Shown here: positions 10,136-20,057 of the stretch, piece by piece
Position numbering within the stretch: position 1 is the stretch's first letter
How the letters are laid out: each line of letters starts with the position of its first letter
DNA from: Schlegelella_A sp035995885
GTDB lineage: Bacteria > Pseudomonadota > Gammaproteobacteria > Burkholderiales > Burkholderiaceae_C
Length of the DNA: 64,000 bases
Assembly (NCBI GenBank): GCA_035995885.1
Contig: DASYKC010000041.1
Coordinates: forward strand, 47,557-111,556
Direction of reading: 5' to 3'
The notes under the pieces: generated by a model
What the model was told of the DNA's origin: nothing
What the model saw: the letters and a program-made list of their open reading frames with translations, nothing else
The model's database searches: none
Translations under genes and position numbers: made by a program

Positions 10136-11431
10136 TTACTCGTAGATCTCGGCGTTGGGGTCGGTCGCCTCGAGCTCGTAGCTCGCGGCGACCATCGCCA
10201 GGCGAGCGATCACGCCGTACATGTAGAACCGGTTGGGCGCGCTCGCGCCGGGCTTGCTGCCCGGCTTGGGCAGCTGGTTCGAGCCGGCGAAGGCGAGCGG
10301 CACGAAGCTCGCGCCCGGCGAGTTGAGGTTCTCGTCGTTGCCGCGCTCGGGGTTGACGCGGTAGAAGCCGCCGACGACGTAGCGATCGATCATGTAGACG
10401 ACCGGCTCGGCGACCGAATCGTTGACGCGCTCGTAGGTCGGCACGCCTTCCTGGAGGATGACCTCGCTCACCTCCTGGCCGTCCTTGATGACGCTCATCT
10501 TGTTGCGCGAGCGCCGGTTCAGGTCGGCGAGGTCCTTCGGGTCGCGCACGGTCATGATGCCCATGCCGTAGGTGCCGGCGTCGGCCTTGACGATGATGAA
10601 GGGCTTCTCCTGGATGCCGTATTCCTTGTACTTGCGCCGGATCTTGCCGAGCAGCGTCTCGGCATTGCTCATCAGGCATTCGGCGCCCGAGCCGTCGGAG
10701 AAATTCACCTCGCCGCAGCGCGCGTACATCGGGTTGATCAGCCACGGGTCCATGCCGAGCAGCTTGGCGAACTTCTTCGCCACCTCTTCGTAGGCGGCGA
10801 AGTGGTTCGTCTTCCTCCGGATCGCCCAGCCGGCGTGCAGCGGCGGCAGCAGGTACTGCTCGTGCAGGCCTTCGAGGATCTTCGGGATGCCGGCCGAGAG
10901 GTCGTTGTTGAGCAGGATCGTGCAGGGGTCGAAATCCTTGAGGCCGAGGCGGTTGCGGGTCCGCACCAGCGGCTCGACGGTGAGCGTGCTGCCGTCCGGC
11001 AGCGGCACCTCGGTCGGCGCGGTGATCGACTCGTCGATCGTCCCCAGGCGCACGTTCAGGCCGGCCTGGTGGAAGATCTCCATCAGACGCGCCACGTTCA
11101 TCAGGTAGAACGAGTTGCGGGTGTGCTTCTCCGGGATGAGGAGCAGGTTCTTCGCTTCCGGGCAGATCTTCTCGATCGCCGCCATCGCCGCCTGCACCGC
11201 CAGCGGCAGCATCTCGGTGGTGAGGTTGTTGAAGCCGCCCGGGAACAGGTTGGTGTCGACCGGCGCCAGCTTGAAGCCGGCGTTCCTCAGGTCGACCGAC
11301 GTGTAGAACGGCGGCGTGTGCTCCATCCACTCGAGCCGGAACCACCGTTCGATCGCCGGCAGCGACTCGAGCATGCGCTGCTCGAGCTCGTTGATCGGGC
11401 CGGTGAGGGCGGTGATGAGGTGGGGGACCAT
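10136..11431 (-). CDS. gshA: glutamate-cysteine ligase, proteobacterial ATP-grasp-like type
   Basis: Protein of 431 residues, first enzyme of glutathione synthesis. The sequence matches the GshA type first described in Acidithiobacillus and common in betaproteobacteria, unrelated in length and motifs to E. coli GshA. Recognisable stretches are FPGGFNNLTTEM, LIPEKHTRNSFY, ILLNNDLSAGIP, IVKADAGTYGMGIMTV and the C-terminal NRFYMYGVIARLAMVAASYE. The ATG at 11431 is preferred over the TTG eight codons upstream because homologues begin close to MVPHLITALTGP. No clear Shine-Dalgarno sequence is seen for either. The gene is the first of the series gshA-kup-gshB; a terminator at 11531-11556 isolates it from amt upstream. 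Confidence 0.92.
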   Translation of the reverse strand: MVPHLITALTGPINELEQRMLESLPAIERWFRLEWMEHTPPFYTSVDLRNAGFKLAPVDTNLFPGGFNNLTTEMLPLAVQAAMAAIEKICPEAKNLLLIPEKHTRNSFYLMNVARLMEIFHQAGLNVRLGTIDESITAPTEVPLPDGSTLTVEPLVRTRNRLGLKDFDPCTILLNNDLSAGIPKILEGLHEQYLLPPLHAGWAIRRKTNHFAAYEEVAKKFAKLLGMDPWLINPMYARCGEVNFSDGSGAECLMSNAETLLGKIRRKYKEYGIQEKPFIIVKADAGTYGMGIMTVRDPKDLADLNRRSRNKMSVIKDGQEVSEVILQEGVPTYERVNDSVAEPVVYMIDRYVVGGFYRVNPERGNDENLNSPGASFVPLAFAGSNQLPKPGSKPGASAPNRFYMYGVIARLAMVAASYELEATDPNAEIYE

Positions 11432-11530
11432 GGGAAGGAGGCCCGGCGCCGGCAAGGGGCGGCGAGCGGAGCCGGGATTCTAGGCATATGGGGCGCCGGC
11501 CCGGCGACGCAAGCGACCGCCGGCGCCAAG

Positions 11531-11556
11531 AAAAAGGGCCACCGGTCGGTGGCCCT
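11531..11556 (-). terminator. intrinsic terminator after amt
   Basis: Perfect 8-base stem (GGGCCACC / GGTGGCCC) with a GGTC loop. On the minus strand it is followed directly by five T residues (bases 11535-11531) and then CTTGG. This is a textbook Rho-independent terminator. It lies about 85 bases beyond the amt stop and before gshA, so it should end the porin-glnK-amt transcript. Confidence 0.85.
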
Positions 11557-11561
11557 GGGAC

Positions 11562-11606
11562 GGATCCTTCGCTGCGCTCAAAGGGATGGATCCTTCGCTG
11601 CGCTCA
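11562..11606. repeat. two tandem copies of a dispersed 19-base motif
   Basis: GGATCCTTCGCTGCGCTCA occurs at 11562-11580 and again, identical, at 11588-11606, followed by GGATGAC. A near-copy (GATCCTTCGCTTCGCCCAGGATGAC) lies at 50820-50844 in another intergenic gap. The motif therefore behaves as a small dispersed intergenic repeat; its function is unknown. Confidence 0.8.
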
Positions 11607-11610
11607 GGAT

Positions 11611-11643
11611 GACTTTCAGGGCCGCGGGGCGGCCCTGAAAGTC
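11611..11643. terminator. perfect 15-base inverted repeat at the amt stop codon
   Basis: GACTTTCAGGGCCGC (11611-11625) and its exact reverse complement (11629-11643) enclose a three-base GGG loop. The right arm overlaps the amt stop codon (11642-11644). There is no T-run after it on the minus strand, so it is probably a 3'-end stabilising stem or attenuator ahead of the true terminator at 11531-11556. Confidence 0.6.
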
Positions 11644-13165
11644 AGTTGTGGTACGCGGTCTCGCCGTGGGCGGCGATGTCCAGGCCCTCGCGCTCGTCTT
11701 CCTCGCTGACGCGCAGGCCGATCGTCATGTCGACGAGCTTGTAGGCGATCAGCGAGACGATTCCCGACCAGGCGATCGTCACCAGGATGGCCTTGCCCTG
11801 GGCCCAGACCTGGCTGGCGATGGAGTAGTTTTCCGGCTTGACCAGCTCGCCCGTGAACCAGTTGTCGGGGAAGCTCGGGCCGCCGAGCGACGGCGAGTTG
11901 AAGACGCCGGTGAGGAGCGCCCCGACGATGCCGCCGACGCCGTGGACGCCGAAGACATCGAGCGAGTCGTCGGCGCCGAGCATCTTCTTCAGGCCGTTGA
12001 CGCCCCAGAGGCAGGCGAAGCCGGCGACGAAGCCGATGACGAGCGCGCCGAGCAGGCCGACGTTGCCGCAAGCCGGCGTGATCGCGACCAGGCCGGCGAC
12101 CGCGCCCGACGCGGCGCCGAGCATCGACGCCTTGCCCTTGAACAGCGCTTCGCCGAGGCACCAGGCCAGCACCGCGGCGGAGGTCGCCGAGAAGGTGTTG
12201 ATGAAGGCGAGGACGGCGCTGTTGCCGGCTTCGAGCGCCGAGCCGGCGTTGAAGCCGAACCAGCCGACCCAGAGCAGCGCGGCACCGACCATCGTCAGCG
12301 TCAGCGAGTGCGGCGTGAACGCCTCGCGGCCGTAGCCGATGCGCTTGCCGACCATGAAGGCGCCGACCAGGCCGGCCACCGCGGCGTTGATGTGGACGAC
12401 CGTGCCGCCGGCGAAGTCAAGCGTTCCCCACTGCCAGATCAGGCCGGCTTTGGCGTTGGTGGCGTCGACGATCGCCTTGGTCGTGTACGCATCCGGGCCG
12501 GGCCAGAACCAGACCATGTGGGCGATCGGCGCGTAGGCGAAGGTGAACCAGAGGACCATGAAGCAGAGGACGGCCGAGAACTTCATGCGCTCGGCGAAGG
12601 CGCCGACGATCAGGCAGCAGGTGATCGCCGCGAACGTCGCCTGGAACGCCATGTACAGCAGCTCGGGAATCGCGACGCCCTTGCTGAAGGTCGCGGCCAT
12701 CGCCATCGTTCCGGTCAGCGGGTCGTACATGCCCTTCATGAAGACACGGTCGAAGCCGCCGAAGAAGGCGTTGCCCTCCGTGAACGCGAGGCTGTAGCCG
12801 TAGAGGCACCACAGCACGACGATCATCGAGAACGTGACGAACACCTGCATCAGCACCGACAGCATGTTCTTGCTGCGCACCAGGCCGCCGTAGAAGAGGG
12901 CCAGCGCCGGGATCGACATCATGATGACCAGCGCGGTCGCGACCAGCATCCAGGCGACGTCGCCCTTGTTCGGAACCGGCGTCGACGCGGCGGCGGCGGG
13001 CGCCGATGCGGCGTCGGCGCCCGAGGCGGCGGCGGCAGGCGCCGATGCGGTCGCCGCCGCGGCCGGGGCCGCCATGGCGCCGGAAGCGGCGCTTTGGGCG
13101 AACGCATTGCCGCCCGCGACGAACACGAGCAGGCCGAAGAGGAAGGCGAGGAGGAGTTTGTTCAT
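11642..13165 (-). CDS. amtB: ammonium transporter AmtB
   Basis: Trimeric inner-membrane ammonium channel of 507 residues. A cleavable signal peptide (about 1-23, ending NAFAQ) is followed by an unusual Ala/Ser/Pro-rich stretch of about 45 residues and then the standard 11-helix Amt core. Key features are GGLVRSKNMLSVLMQ, WGTLDFAGGTVVHINAA with the first pore histidine, FGVHGVGGIVGALLTG with the second pore histidine, and the C-terminal tail (GLRVSEEDEREGLDI) that contacts GlnK. It follows glnK by 20 bases. Under nitrogen sufficiency unmodified GlnK would bind and close the channel. The long Ala-rich spacer after the signal peptide is longer than in enteric AmtB but is often seen in this group. 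Confidence 0.95.
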   Translation of the reverse strand: MNKLLLAFLFGLLVFVAGGNAFAQSAASGAMAAPAAAATASAPAAAASGADAASAPAAAASTPVPNKGDVAWMLVATALVIMMSIPALALFYGGLVRSKNMLSVLMQVFVTFSMIVVLWCLYGYSLAFTEGNAFFGGFDRVFMKGMYDPLTGTMAMAATFSKGVAIPELLYMAFQATFAAITCCLIVGAFAERMKFSAVLCFMVLWFTFAYAPIAHMVWFWPGPDAYTTKAIVDATNAKAGLIWQWGTLDFAGGTVVHINAAVAGLVGAFMVGKRIGYGREAFTPHSLTLTMVGAALLWVGWFGFNAGSALEAGNSAVLAFINTFSATSAAVLAWCLGEALFKGKASMLGAASGAVAGLVAITPACGNVGLLGALVIGFVAGFACLWGVNGLKKMLGADDSLDVFGVHGVGGIVGALLTGVFNSPSLGGPSFPDNWFTGELVKPENYSIASQVWAQGKAILVTIAWSGIVSLIAYKLVDMTIGLRVSEEDEREGLDIAAHGETAYHN

Positions 13166-13185
13166 GGTGTTGTTCTTGTCGGGCC

Positions 13186-13524
13186 TCAGAGCGCGTCTTT
13201 GCCGGTCTCGCCGGTGCGGATGCGAACCACCTGCTCGAGCGGCGAGACGAAGATCTTGCCGTCGCCGATCTTGCCGGTGCGCGCAGCGGCTTCGATCGCC
13301 TCGATGACGCGGTCGACGATCGCGTCGTCGACGGCGGCCTCGATCTTCACCTTGGGCAGGAAGTCGACGACGTATTCGGCGCCGCGGTAGAGCTCCGTGT
13401 GCCCCTTCTGCCGGCCGAAGCCCTTCACTTCCGTCACCGTGACGCCCTGCACGCCGATCGCGCTCAGGGCTTCACGCACTTCGTCCAGCTTGAACGGCTT
13501 GACGATCGCGGTCACCATCTTCAT
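13186..13524 (-). CDS. glnK: nitrogen regulatory protein P-II (GlnK)
   Basis: 112-residue P-II signalling protein. Tyr51, the uridylylation site, sits in the T-loop stretch GHTELYRGAEYVVDF. The nucleotide/2-oxoglutarate segments VTEVKGFGRQKG and RTGKIGDGKIFV are intact. The ATG at 13524 is preceded by a good ribosome site (GAGGGAG) about 8 bases upstream and matches the family start MKMVTAIVKPF; the longer frame of 13 extra residues is rejected. It is placed between a TorF-like porin and amtB on the same strand, the arrangement in which it regulates AmtB. Confidence 0.95.
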   Translation of the reverse strand: MKMVTAIVKPFKLDEVREALSAIGVQGVTVTEVKGFGRQKGHTELYRGAEYVVDFLPKVKIEAAVDDAIVDRVIEAIEAAARTGKIGDGKIFVSPLEQVVRIRTGETGKDAL

Positions 13525-13591
13525 TGCCCACTCCCTCGCATTTTTGAAAATCGGCGCCGGCACGGCCCGTGAGGAACCGCGCCGCCGGAAC

Positions 13592-14422
13592 TCACATCGA
13601 CTTGCTGACCGTCAGGATCGCGCGCGTCTTGTTCGCGTCGTGGTAGTAGCTCCTCTTGTTGGCGCCGACGAGGGCACCCGCGACCGAGAAACCCGAACCG
13701 AGGTCGTACGTCACGCCGAGCTTGAAGTCGTAGAAATTCGGCGTGCCGATGGTGACGCCGCCGGCGTCCTTGACGTTGCGCAGGTCGCTCGCGTAGCGCG
13801 TGTAGCCGACGTGACCGTTCAGCGTCAGCTTGTCGATCAGCGGGTAGTTGGCGCTGAGGTCGAGGTAGCCGGTGTTGCGGCCCTTCGGGCGGGAGGTCAG
13901 CGGCACGCTGCCCTGGAAGGCTTCGCCGATGCCGAAGTAGTCGGAGGAGACGGTGTGCGAATACTTCAGCGACGCCCACAGGTACGTGAGGGCGCCGTAG
14001 ATCTCGGTCGTGTTCGGGTTCACCGCGGGGTGCTGGCGCTGCGGGTAGAAGTACTGGAGGATGCCGACGTCGTAGCCGAAGTCCTTGGCGATCTCGCCCT
14101 TGTAGCCACCGTAGAAGTCCATCTCGATATTGCCGGCGAACGACACGTTCGAGTTCCAGTTGCCGAGATACCAGCCGTTCTGCGACCAGTCGAAGCCGCC
14201 CTGAATGGCCGGCGAGAAGTACCTCAGGGTCCCTTGATCCTGGCCCCGGAACTTGTAGTTCGTGGTCACGCTGATGTTGGCGGTGAAGGGCGAGGCCGGC
14301 GGCTCCGGCGTGGCGGCAGCGGCAGCCTGCGGTCCGGGCGCGGCCGGCGGCGTCGTCTGGGCCTGGGCCGTGATCGCAGCGAGGGCGAGGGCCGACGCGA
14401 AGGCGTACGACTTCTTCTTCAT
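13592..14422 (-). CDS. TorF-family putative outer-membrane porin
   Basis: 276-residue secreted protein. A signal peptide (MKKKSYAFASALALAAITAQA) precedes an Ala/Pro-rich linker and a beta-rich region with aromatic-alternating strands (ISVTTNYKFRGQDQG, WYLGNWNSNVSF, EMDFYGGYKGE, YLDLSANYPL, FYDFKLGVTYDLGSGF). This is the pattern of the Gcw_chp/TorF porin family. The start has an AGGAG sequence 8 bases upstream. It is the first gene of the unit porin-glnK-amtB, with a sigma-54 promoter candidate about 45 bases upstream of the start. By context it may carry a nitrogen source across the outer membrane; that is inferred. Confidence 0.85.
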   Translation of the reverse strand: MKKKSYAFASALALAAITAQAQTTPPAAPGPQAAAAATPEPPASPFTANISVTTNYKFRGQDQGTLRYFSPAIQGGFDWSQNGWYLGNWNSNVSFAGNIEMDFYGGYKGEIAKDFGYDVGILQYFYPQRQHPAVNPNTTEIYGALTYLWASLKYSHTVSSDYFGIGEAFQGSVPLTSRPKGRNTGYLDLSANYPLIDKLTLNGHVGYTRYASDLRNVKDAGGVTIGTPNFYDFKLGVTYDLGSGFSVAGALVGANKRSYYHDANKTRAILTVSKSM

Positions 14423-14465
14423 GGACGGGACTCCTGGTGCTTGGTGGATGTTCGTGATCGTTTTC

Positions 14466-14480
14466 GCAGGATGTGTGCCA
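14466..14480 (-). promoter_or_regulatory. sigma-54 promoter candidate for porin-glnK-amtB
   Basis: Read on the minus strand the sequence is TGGCACACATCCTGC. It has the full -24 element TGGCAC and a -12 element CTGC with the invariant GG and GC separated by exactly ten bases. Transcription would start near 14455, giving a leader of about 33 bases before the porin ATG. This matches the known NtrC/sigma-54 control of glnK-amtB operons. Only the first base of the -12 TTGC box deviates. Confidence 0.65.
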
Positions 14481-14561
14481 GCGTCGCTCGCACGCGCCGC
14501 GCCCCGCTTTGGCGCAAGGGGTGCGGCACGCGACCGGCTCGAGAGCACCACCCGAAGGCGA

Positions 14562-14580
14562 TGCAACCCGTCTCGGTGCA
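14562..14580 (-). promoter_or_regulatory. weak NtrC-like enhancer site
   Basis: TGCAACCCGTCTCGGTGCA is an imperfect inverted repeat: one half (GGTGCA) is perfect and the other has one mismatch. It resembles the NtrC site TGCACC-N5-GGTGCA but has two extra central bases. It lies about 105-125 bases upstream of the predicted sigma-54 start, the usual distance for an NtrC enhancer. Suggestive only. Confidence 0.3.
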
Positions 14581-14627
14581 CCCTTGCGAGGGACGCGACG
14601 GCCGCGGGTCGCGCCGGAGAATCCGCC

Positions 14628-16154
14628 ATGACCCTGGCCCTCGTCCACAGCCGGGCCCTGCGCGGGCTCGAAGCGCCTGCCGTCACGGTCGAGGTCCATC
14701 TCGCCAACGGCCTGCCGTGCTTCACCCTCGTCGGCCTCGCCGACACCGAAGTCAAGGAATCGCGCGAGCGCGTCCGCGCCGCCCTGCAGACGAGCGGGCT
14801 CGAGTTCCCGCACAACAAGCGCATCACGGTCAGCCTCGCGCCGGCCGACCTGCCGAAGGAATCGGGCCGCTTCGATTTGCCGATCGCCCTCGGCATCCTC
14901 GCCGCAGCCGGCCAGATCGACGCAGCGCGCCTCGAGCACTACGAATTCGCCGGCGAGCTCTCGCTCGGCGGCCAGCTGCGCCCGGTGCACGGCGCGCTGG
15001 CGATGGCACTCGCCCTGCAGCGCGCGCCGGCGCTGCCGGCGCGAACGCTCGTCCTGCCGCAGGCGAGCGCCGACGAATCGGCGCTCGTCGGCGGCCTCGC
15101 GGTGCGCGGCGCCGATCACCTGCTCGACGTCGTCCGCGCCCTCCTGCCCGGCGCCGGCGCCGACGCGAGCGCGCTGCACGAGCCGCGCACGCTGTCGCGC
15201 GTCGCCGCGCCGGCGCTCCACGACCTCGTCGACGTGCGCGGCCAGAGCGCCGCCAAGCGCGCCCTCGAGGTCGCCGCCGCGGGGCAGCTGAGCGTGCTGA
15301 TGGTCGGCCCGCCCGGCACCGGCAAGTCGATGCTGGCGCGCCGTCTCGCCGGCCTGCTGCCGCCGCTCTCGCACGACCAGGCGCTCGAGTCGGCGGCGAT
15401 CCTGAGCGTCGCCGGCGCCTTCAGCGCAGCGCGCTGGGGCGAGCGCGTCCTGCGCGCGCCGCATCACACGGCGTCGGCGGCGGCGCTGGTGGGCGGCGGC
15501 TCGCCGCCGCGGCCGGGCGAAGCGTCGCTCGCCCATCGCGGCATCCTCTTCCTCGACGAGCTGGCGGAGTTTCCGCGCGCCGCGCTCGAGGCCTTGCGCG
15601 AGCCGCTCGAGACCGGCCGCATCGTCGTCTCGCGGGCGGCGCGGCAGGCCGACTTCCCGGCCTCGTTCCAGCTCGTCGCGGCAATGAACCCGTGCCCTTG
15701 CGGCCAGCTCGGCAACGCCGCCATGGCATGCCGATGCACGCCGGACGCAGTGCTGCGCTACCAGGGCAAGATCAGCGGCCCGCTGCTCGACCGCATCGAC
15801 ATCCAGATCGAGGTGCCCGCGGTCGACCCGAAGCAGCTCGCCGGCGCCGCCGACGGCGAAGCGAGCAGCGTCGTCGCCCACCGCGTCCGCCTGGCGCGCC
15901 AGCGCGCGATCGATCGCCAGGGCCGCGCCAACGGCGAGCTCGCCGGCGAGGCGCTCGACCGCCATTGCGCTCTCGACGACGCCGCGTCGCACTTCCTGCA
16001 GCGCGTGACGACGCGGCTCGGCTGGTCGGCACGCGGCTTCCATCGCGTCCTGCGCGTCGCCCGCACGGTCGCCGATCTCGACGGCAGCGCCGCGATTAAG
16101 ACCTCGCACCTCGGCGAGGCGATCCAGTACCGGCGCGCCCTCGGCGCCGGCTAG
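14628..16154 (+). CDS. YifB-family Mg-chelatase-like AAA+ ATPase
   Basis: 508-residue cytosolic AAA+ protein of the YifB/ComM family. The N-terminal domain (about 1-200) starts VHSRALRGLEAPAVTVEVHL and includes GLADTEVKESRERVRAAL. The ATPase domain has Walker A VGPPGTGKSM (near 225), HHTASAAALVGGG, Walker B GILFLDELAEF and MNPCPCGQLG with its cysteines, plus arginine-finger region LDRIDIQIEVP. The C-terminal lid ends with SHLGEAIQYR. In Vibrio and Haemophilus, ComM is a branch-migration helicase used in natural transformation. The start follows a GGAGA sequence by 7 bases; the longer frame upstream is antisense to the porin. Transcribed divergently from the porin unit. Confidence 0.93.
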   Translation: MTLALVHSRALRGLEAPAVTVEVHLANGLPCFTLVGLADTEVKESRERVRAALQTSGLEFPHNKRITVSLAPADLPKESGRFDLPIALGILAAAGQIDAARLEHYEFAGELSLGGQLRPVHGALAMALALQRAPALPARTLVLPQASADESALVGGLAVRGADHLLDVVRALLPGAGADASALHEPRTLSRVAAPALHDLVDVRGQSAAKRALEVAAAGQLSVLMVGPPGTGKSMLARRLAGLLPPLSHDQALESAAILSVAGAFSAARWGERVLRAPHHTASAAALVGGGSPPRPGEASLAHRGILFLDELAEFPRAALEALREPLETGRIVVSRAARQADFPASFQLVAAMNPCPCGQLGNAAMACRCTPDAVLRYQGKISGPLLDRIDIQIEVPAVDPKQLAGAADGEASSVVAHRVRLARQRAIDRQGRANGELAGEALDRHCALDDAASHFLQRVTTRLGWSARGFHRVLRVARTVADLDGSAAIKTSHLGEAIQYRRALGAG

Positions 16155-16169
16155 GCGGCGCCCGGCGCG

Positions 16170-18887
<2,718 letters not shown>

Positions 18888-18953
18888 CGCCGGCGGTGCC
18901 GTCGACGAATCCCGCCGGCCCGGCGACAGGATGGTGCCCCTCCCGCTTCGCGC

Positions 18954-18972
18954 GGTTCCCCCGAGGGGAACC
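18954..18972. repeat. palindrome between the two metH genes
   Basis: GGTTCCCC and GGGGAACC form a perfect 8-base stem with a CGA loop. It lies between the end of the homocysteine-binding gene and the preferred start of the larger metH gene. It resembles the GC-rich palindromes that are scattered between Burkholderiales genes. It argues that this gap is not coding. Confidence 0.6.
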
Positions 18973-18994
18973 TCTTCCTCTTCGACACCTTGCG

Positions 18995-20038
18995 TCATGC
19001 CGCGGCCGCAAGGTCGCGGAAGTTGGGCACGCGCGGCGCGTAGCGGCCGACGCGCTCGGCGATCATCGCGATGTGCTCGGGCGTCGTGCCGCAGCAGCCG
19101 CCGGCGATGTTGAGGAAGCCCGACCTGGCGAACTCCTCGAGCAGCCCCGACGTGATCTCCGGCGTCTCGTCGAAGCCGGTCTCGCTCATCGGGTTGGGCA
19201 GTCCCGCGTTCGGGTAGCAGCTGACGAACGTGTCGCCGGCGACGCGCGAGAGCTCCTCGACGTAGGGCCGCATCAGCGCCGCGCCGAGGGCGCAGTTGAG
19301 GCCGATCGCGAGCGGCCGCGCGTGGCGGACGCTGTGCCAGAACGCGCCGACGGTCTGGCCCGAGAGGATGCGGCCCGAGGCGTCGGTGACGGTGCCCGAG
19401 ACGATCACCGGCAGGCGCTCGCCGCTCTCTTCCATCAGCGCGTCGAGGGCGAAGATCGCCGCCTTGGCGTTGAGCGTGTCGAAGATCGTCTCGACCAGGA
19501 ACAGGTCGCAGCCGCCTTCGAGCAGGCCCTCGGCCTGCTCGCGATACGCATCGCGCAGCTCGGCGAAGGTGACGTTGCGCGCCGCCGGGTCGTTGACATC
19601 GGGGCTGATGCTCGCCGTCTTCGGCGTCGGCCCGAGGGCGCCGGCGACGAAGCGGGGCTTGTCGGTGCTCGTGAACTTGTCGCAGGCCTCGCGCGCCAAA
19701 CGCGCGCCGGCGACGTTCATCTCGCGCGCGATCGACCCGAGGTCGTAGTCGGCCTGCGCCACCGAGGTCGCGCCGAAGGTGTTGGTTTCGACGATGTCGG
19801 CACCGGCGCGCAGGTACGCCTCGTGGATCGATTCGATGATGTCGGGCCGCGTGATCTGCAGCAGGTCGCCGTTGCCCTTCAGGCTCCTGGCGTGATCCTT
19901 GAAGCGCTCGCCGCGGTAGTCGGCCTCGCTCAGCTTGTAGCGCTGGATCATCGTCCCCATCGCGCCGTCGAGAACGACGATGCGCTCCTTCAGGATCTGC
20001 GCCAGGGCGGCGCCGCGGGTGTAGACGAGGCTTTTCAT
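18995..20038 (-). CDS. methionine synthase, homocysteine-binding part (split MetH)
   Basis: 347-residue (alpha/beta)8-barrel homocysteine S-methyltransferase domain. It corresponds to the first module of MetH. Family features are VLDGAMGTMIQRYKL near residue 22, ADIVETNTFGATSVAQ, and the zinc-binding cysteines in GLNCALGA and GGCCGTTPEH. Together with the gene immediately downstream it makes up a complete cobalamin-dependent methionine synthase. Such a split is common in betaproteobacteria. It lies 19 bases downstream of the GGDEF/EAL gene on the same strand. Confidence 0.93.
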   Translation of the reverse strand: MKSLVYTRGAALAQILKERIVVLDGAMGTMIQRYKLSEADYRGERFKDHARSLKGNGDLLQITRPDIIESIHEAYLRAGADIVETNTFGATSVAQADYDLGSIAREMNVAGARLAREACDKFTSTDKPRFVAGALGPTPKTASISPDVNDPAARNVTFAELRDAYREQAEGLLEGGCDLFLVETIFDTLNAKAAIFALDALMEESGERLPVIVSGTVTDASGRILSGQTVGAFWHSVRHARPLAIGLNCALGAALMRPYVEELSRVAGDTFVSCYPNAGLPNPMSETGFDETPEITSGLLEEFARSGFLNIAGGCCGTTPEHIAMIAERVGRYAPRVPNFRDLAAAA

Positions 20039-20057
20039 GCCCCGATTGTAGGAAACC

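Noticed and set aside
11432..11455. TTG start for gshA eight codons upstream
   Set aside because: Extra residues are not typical of the family and no ribosome site supports it.
18888..18998. 37-residue N-terminal extension of the larger metH gene
   Set aside because: Arg/Gly/Pro-rich and spanning a palindrome; homologues start near MKLSGLEP. Not excluded, but not preferred.
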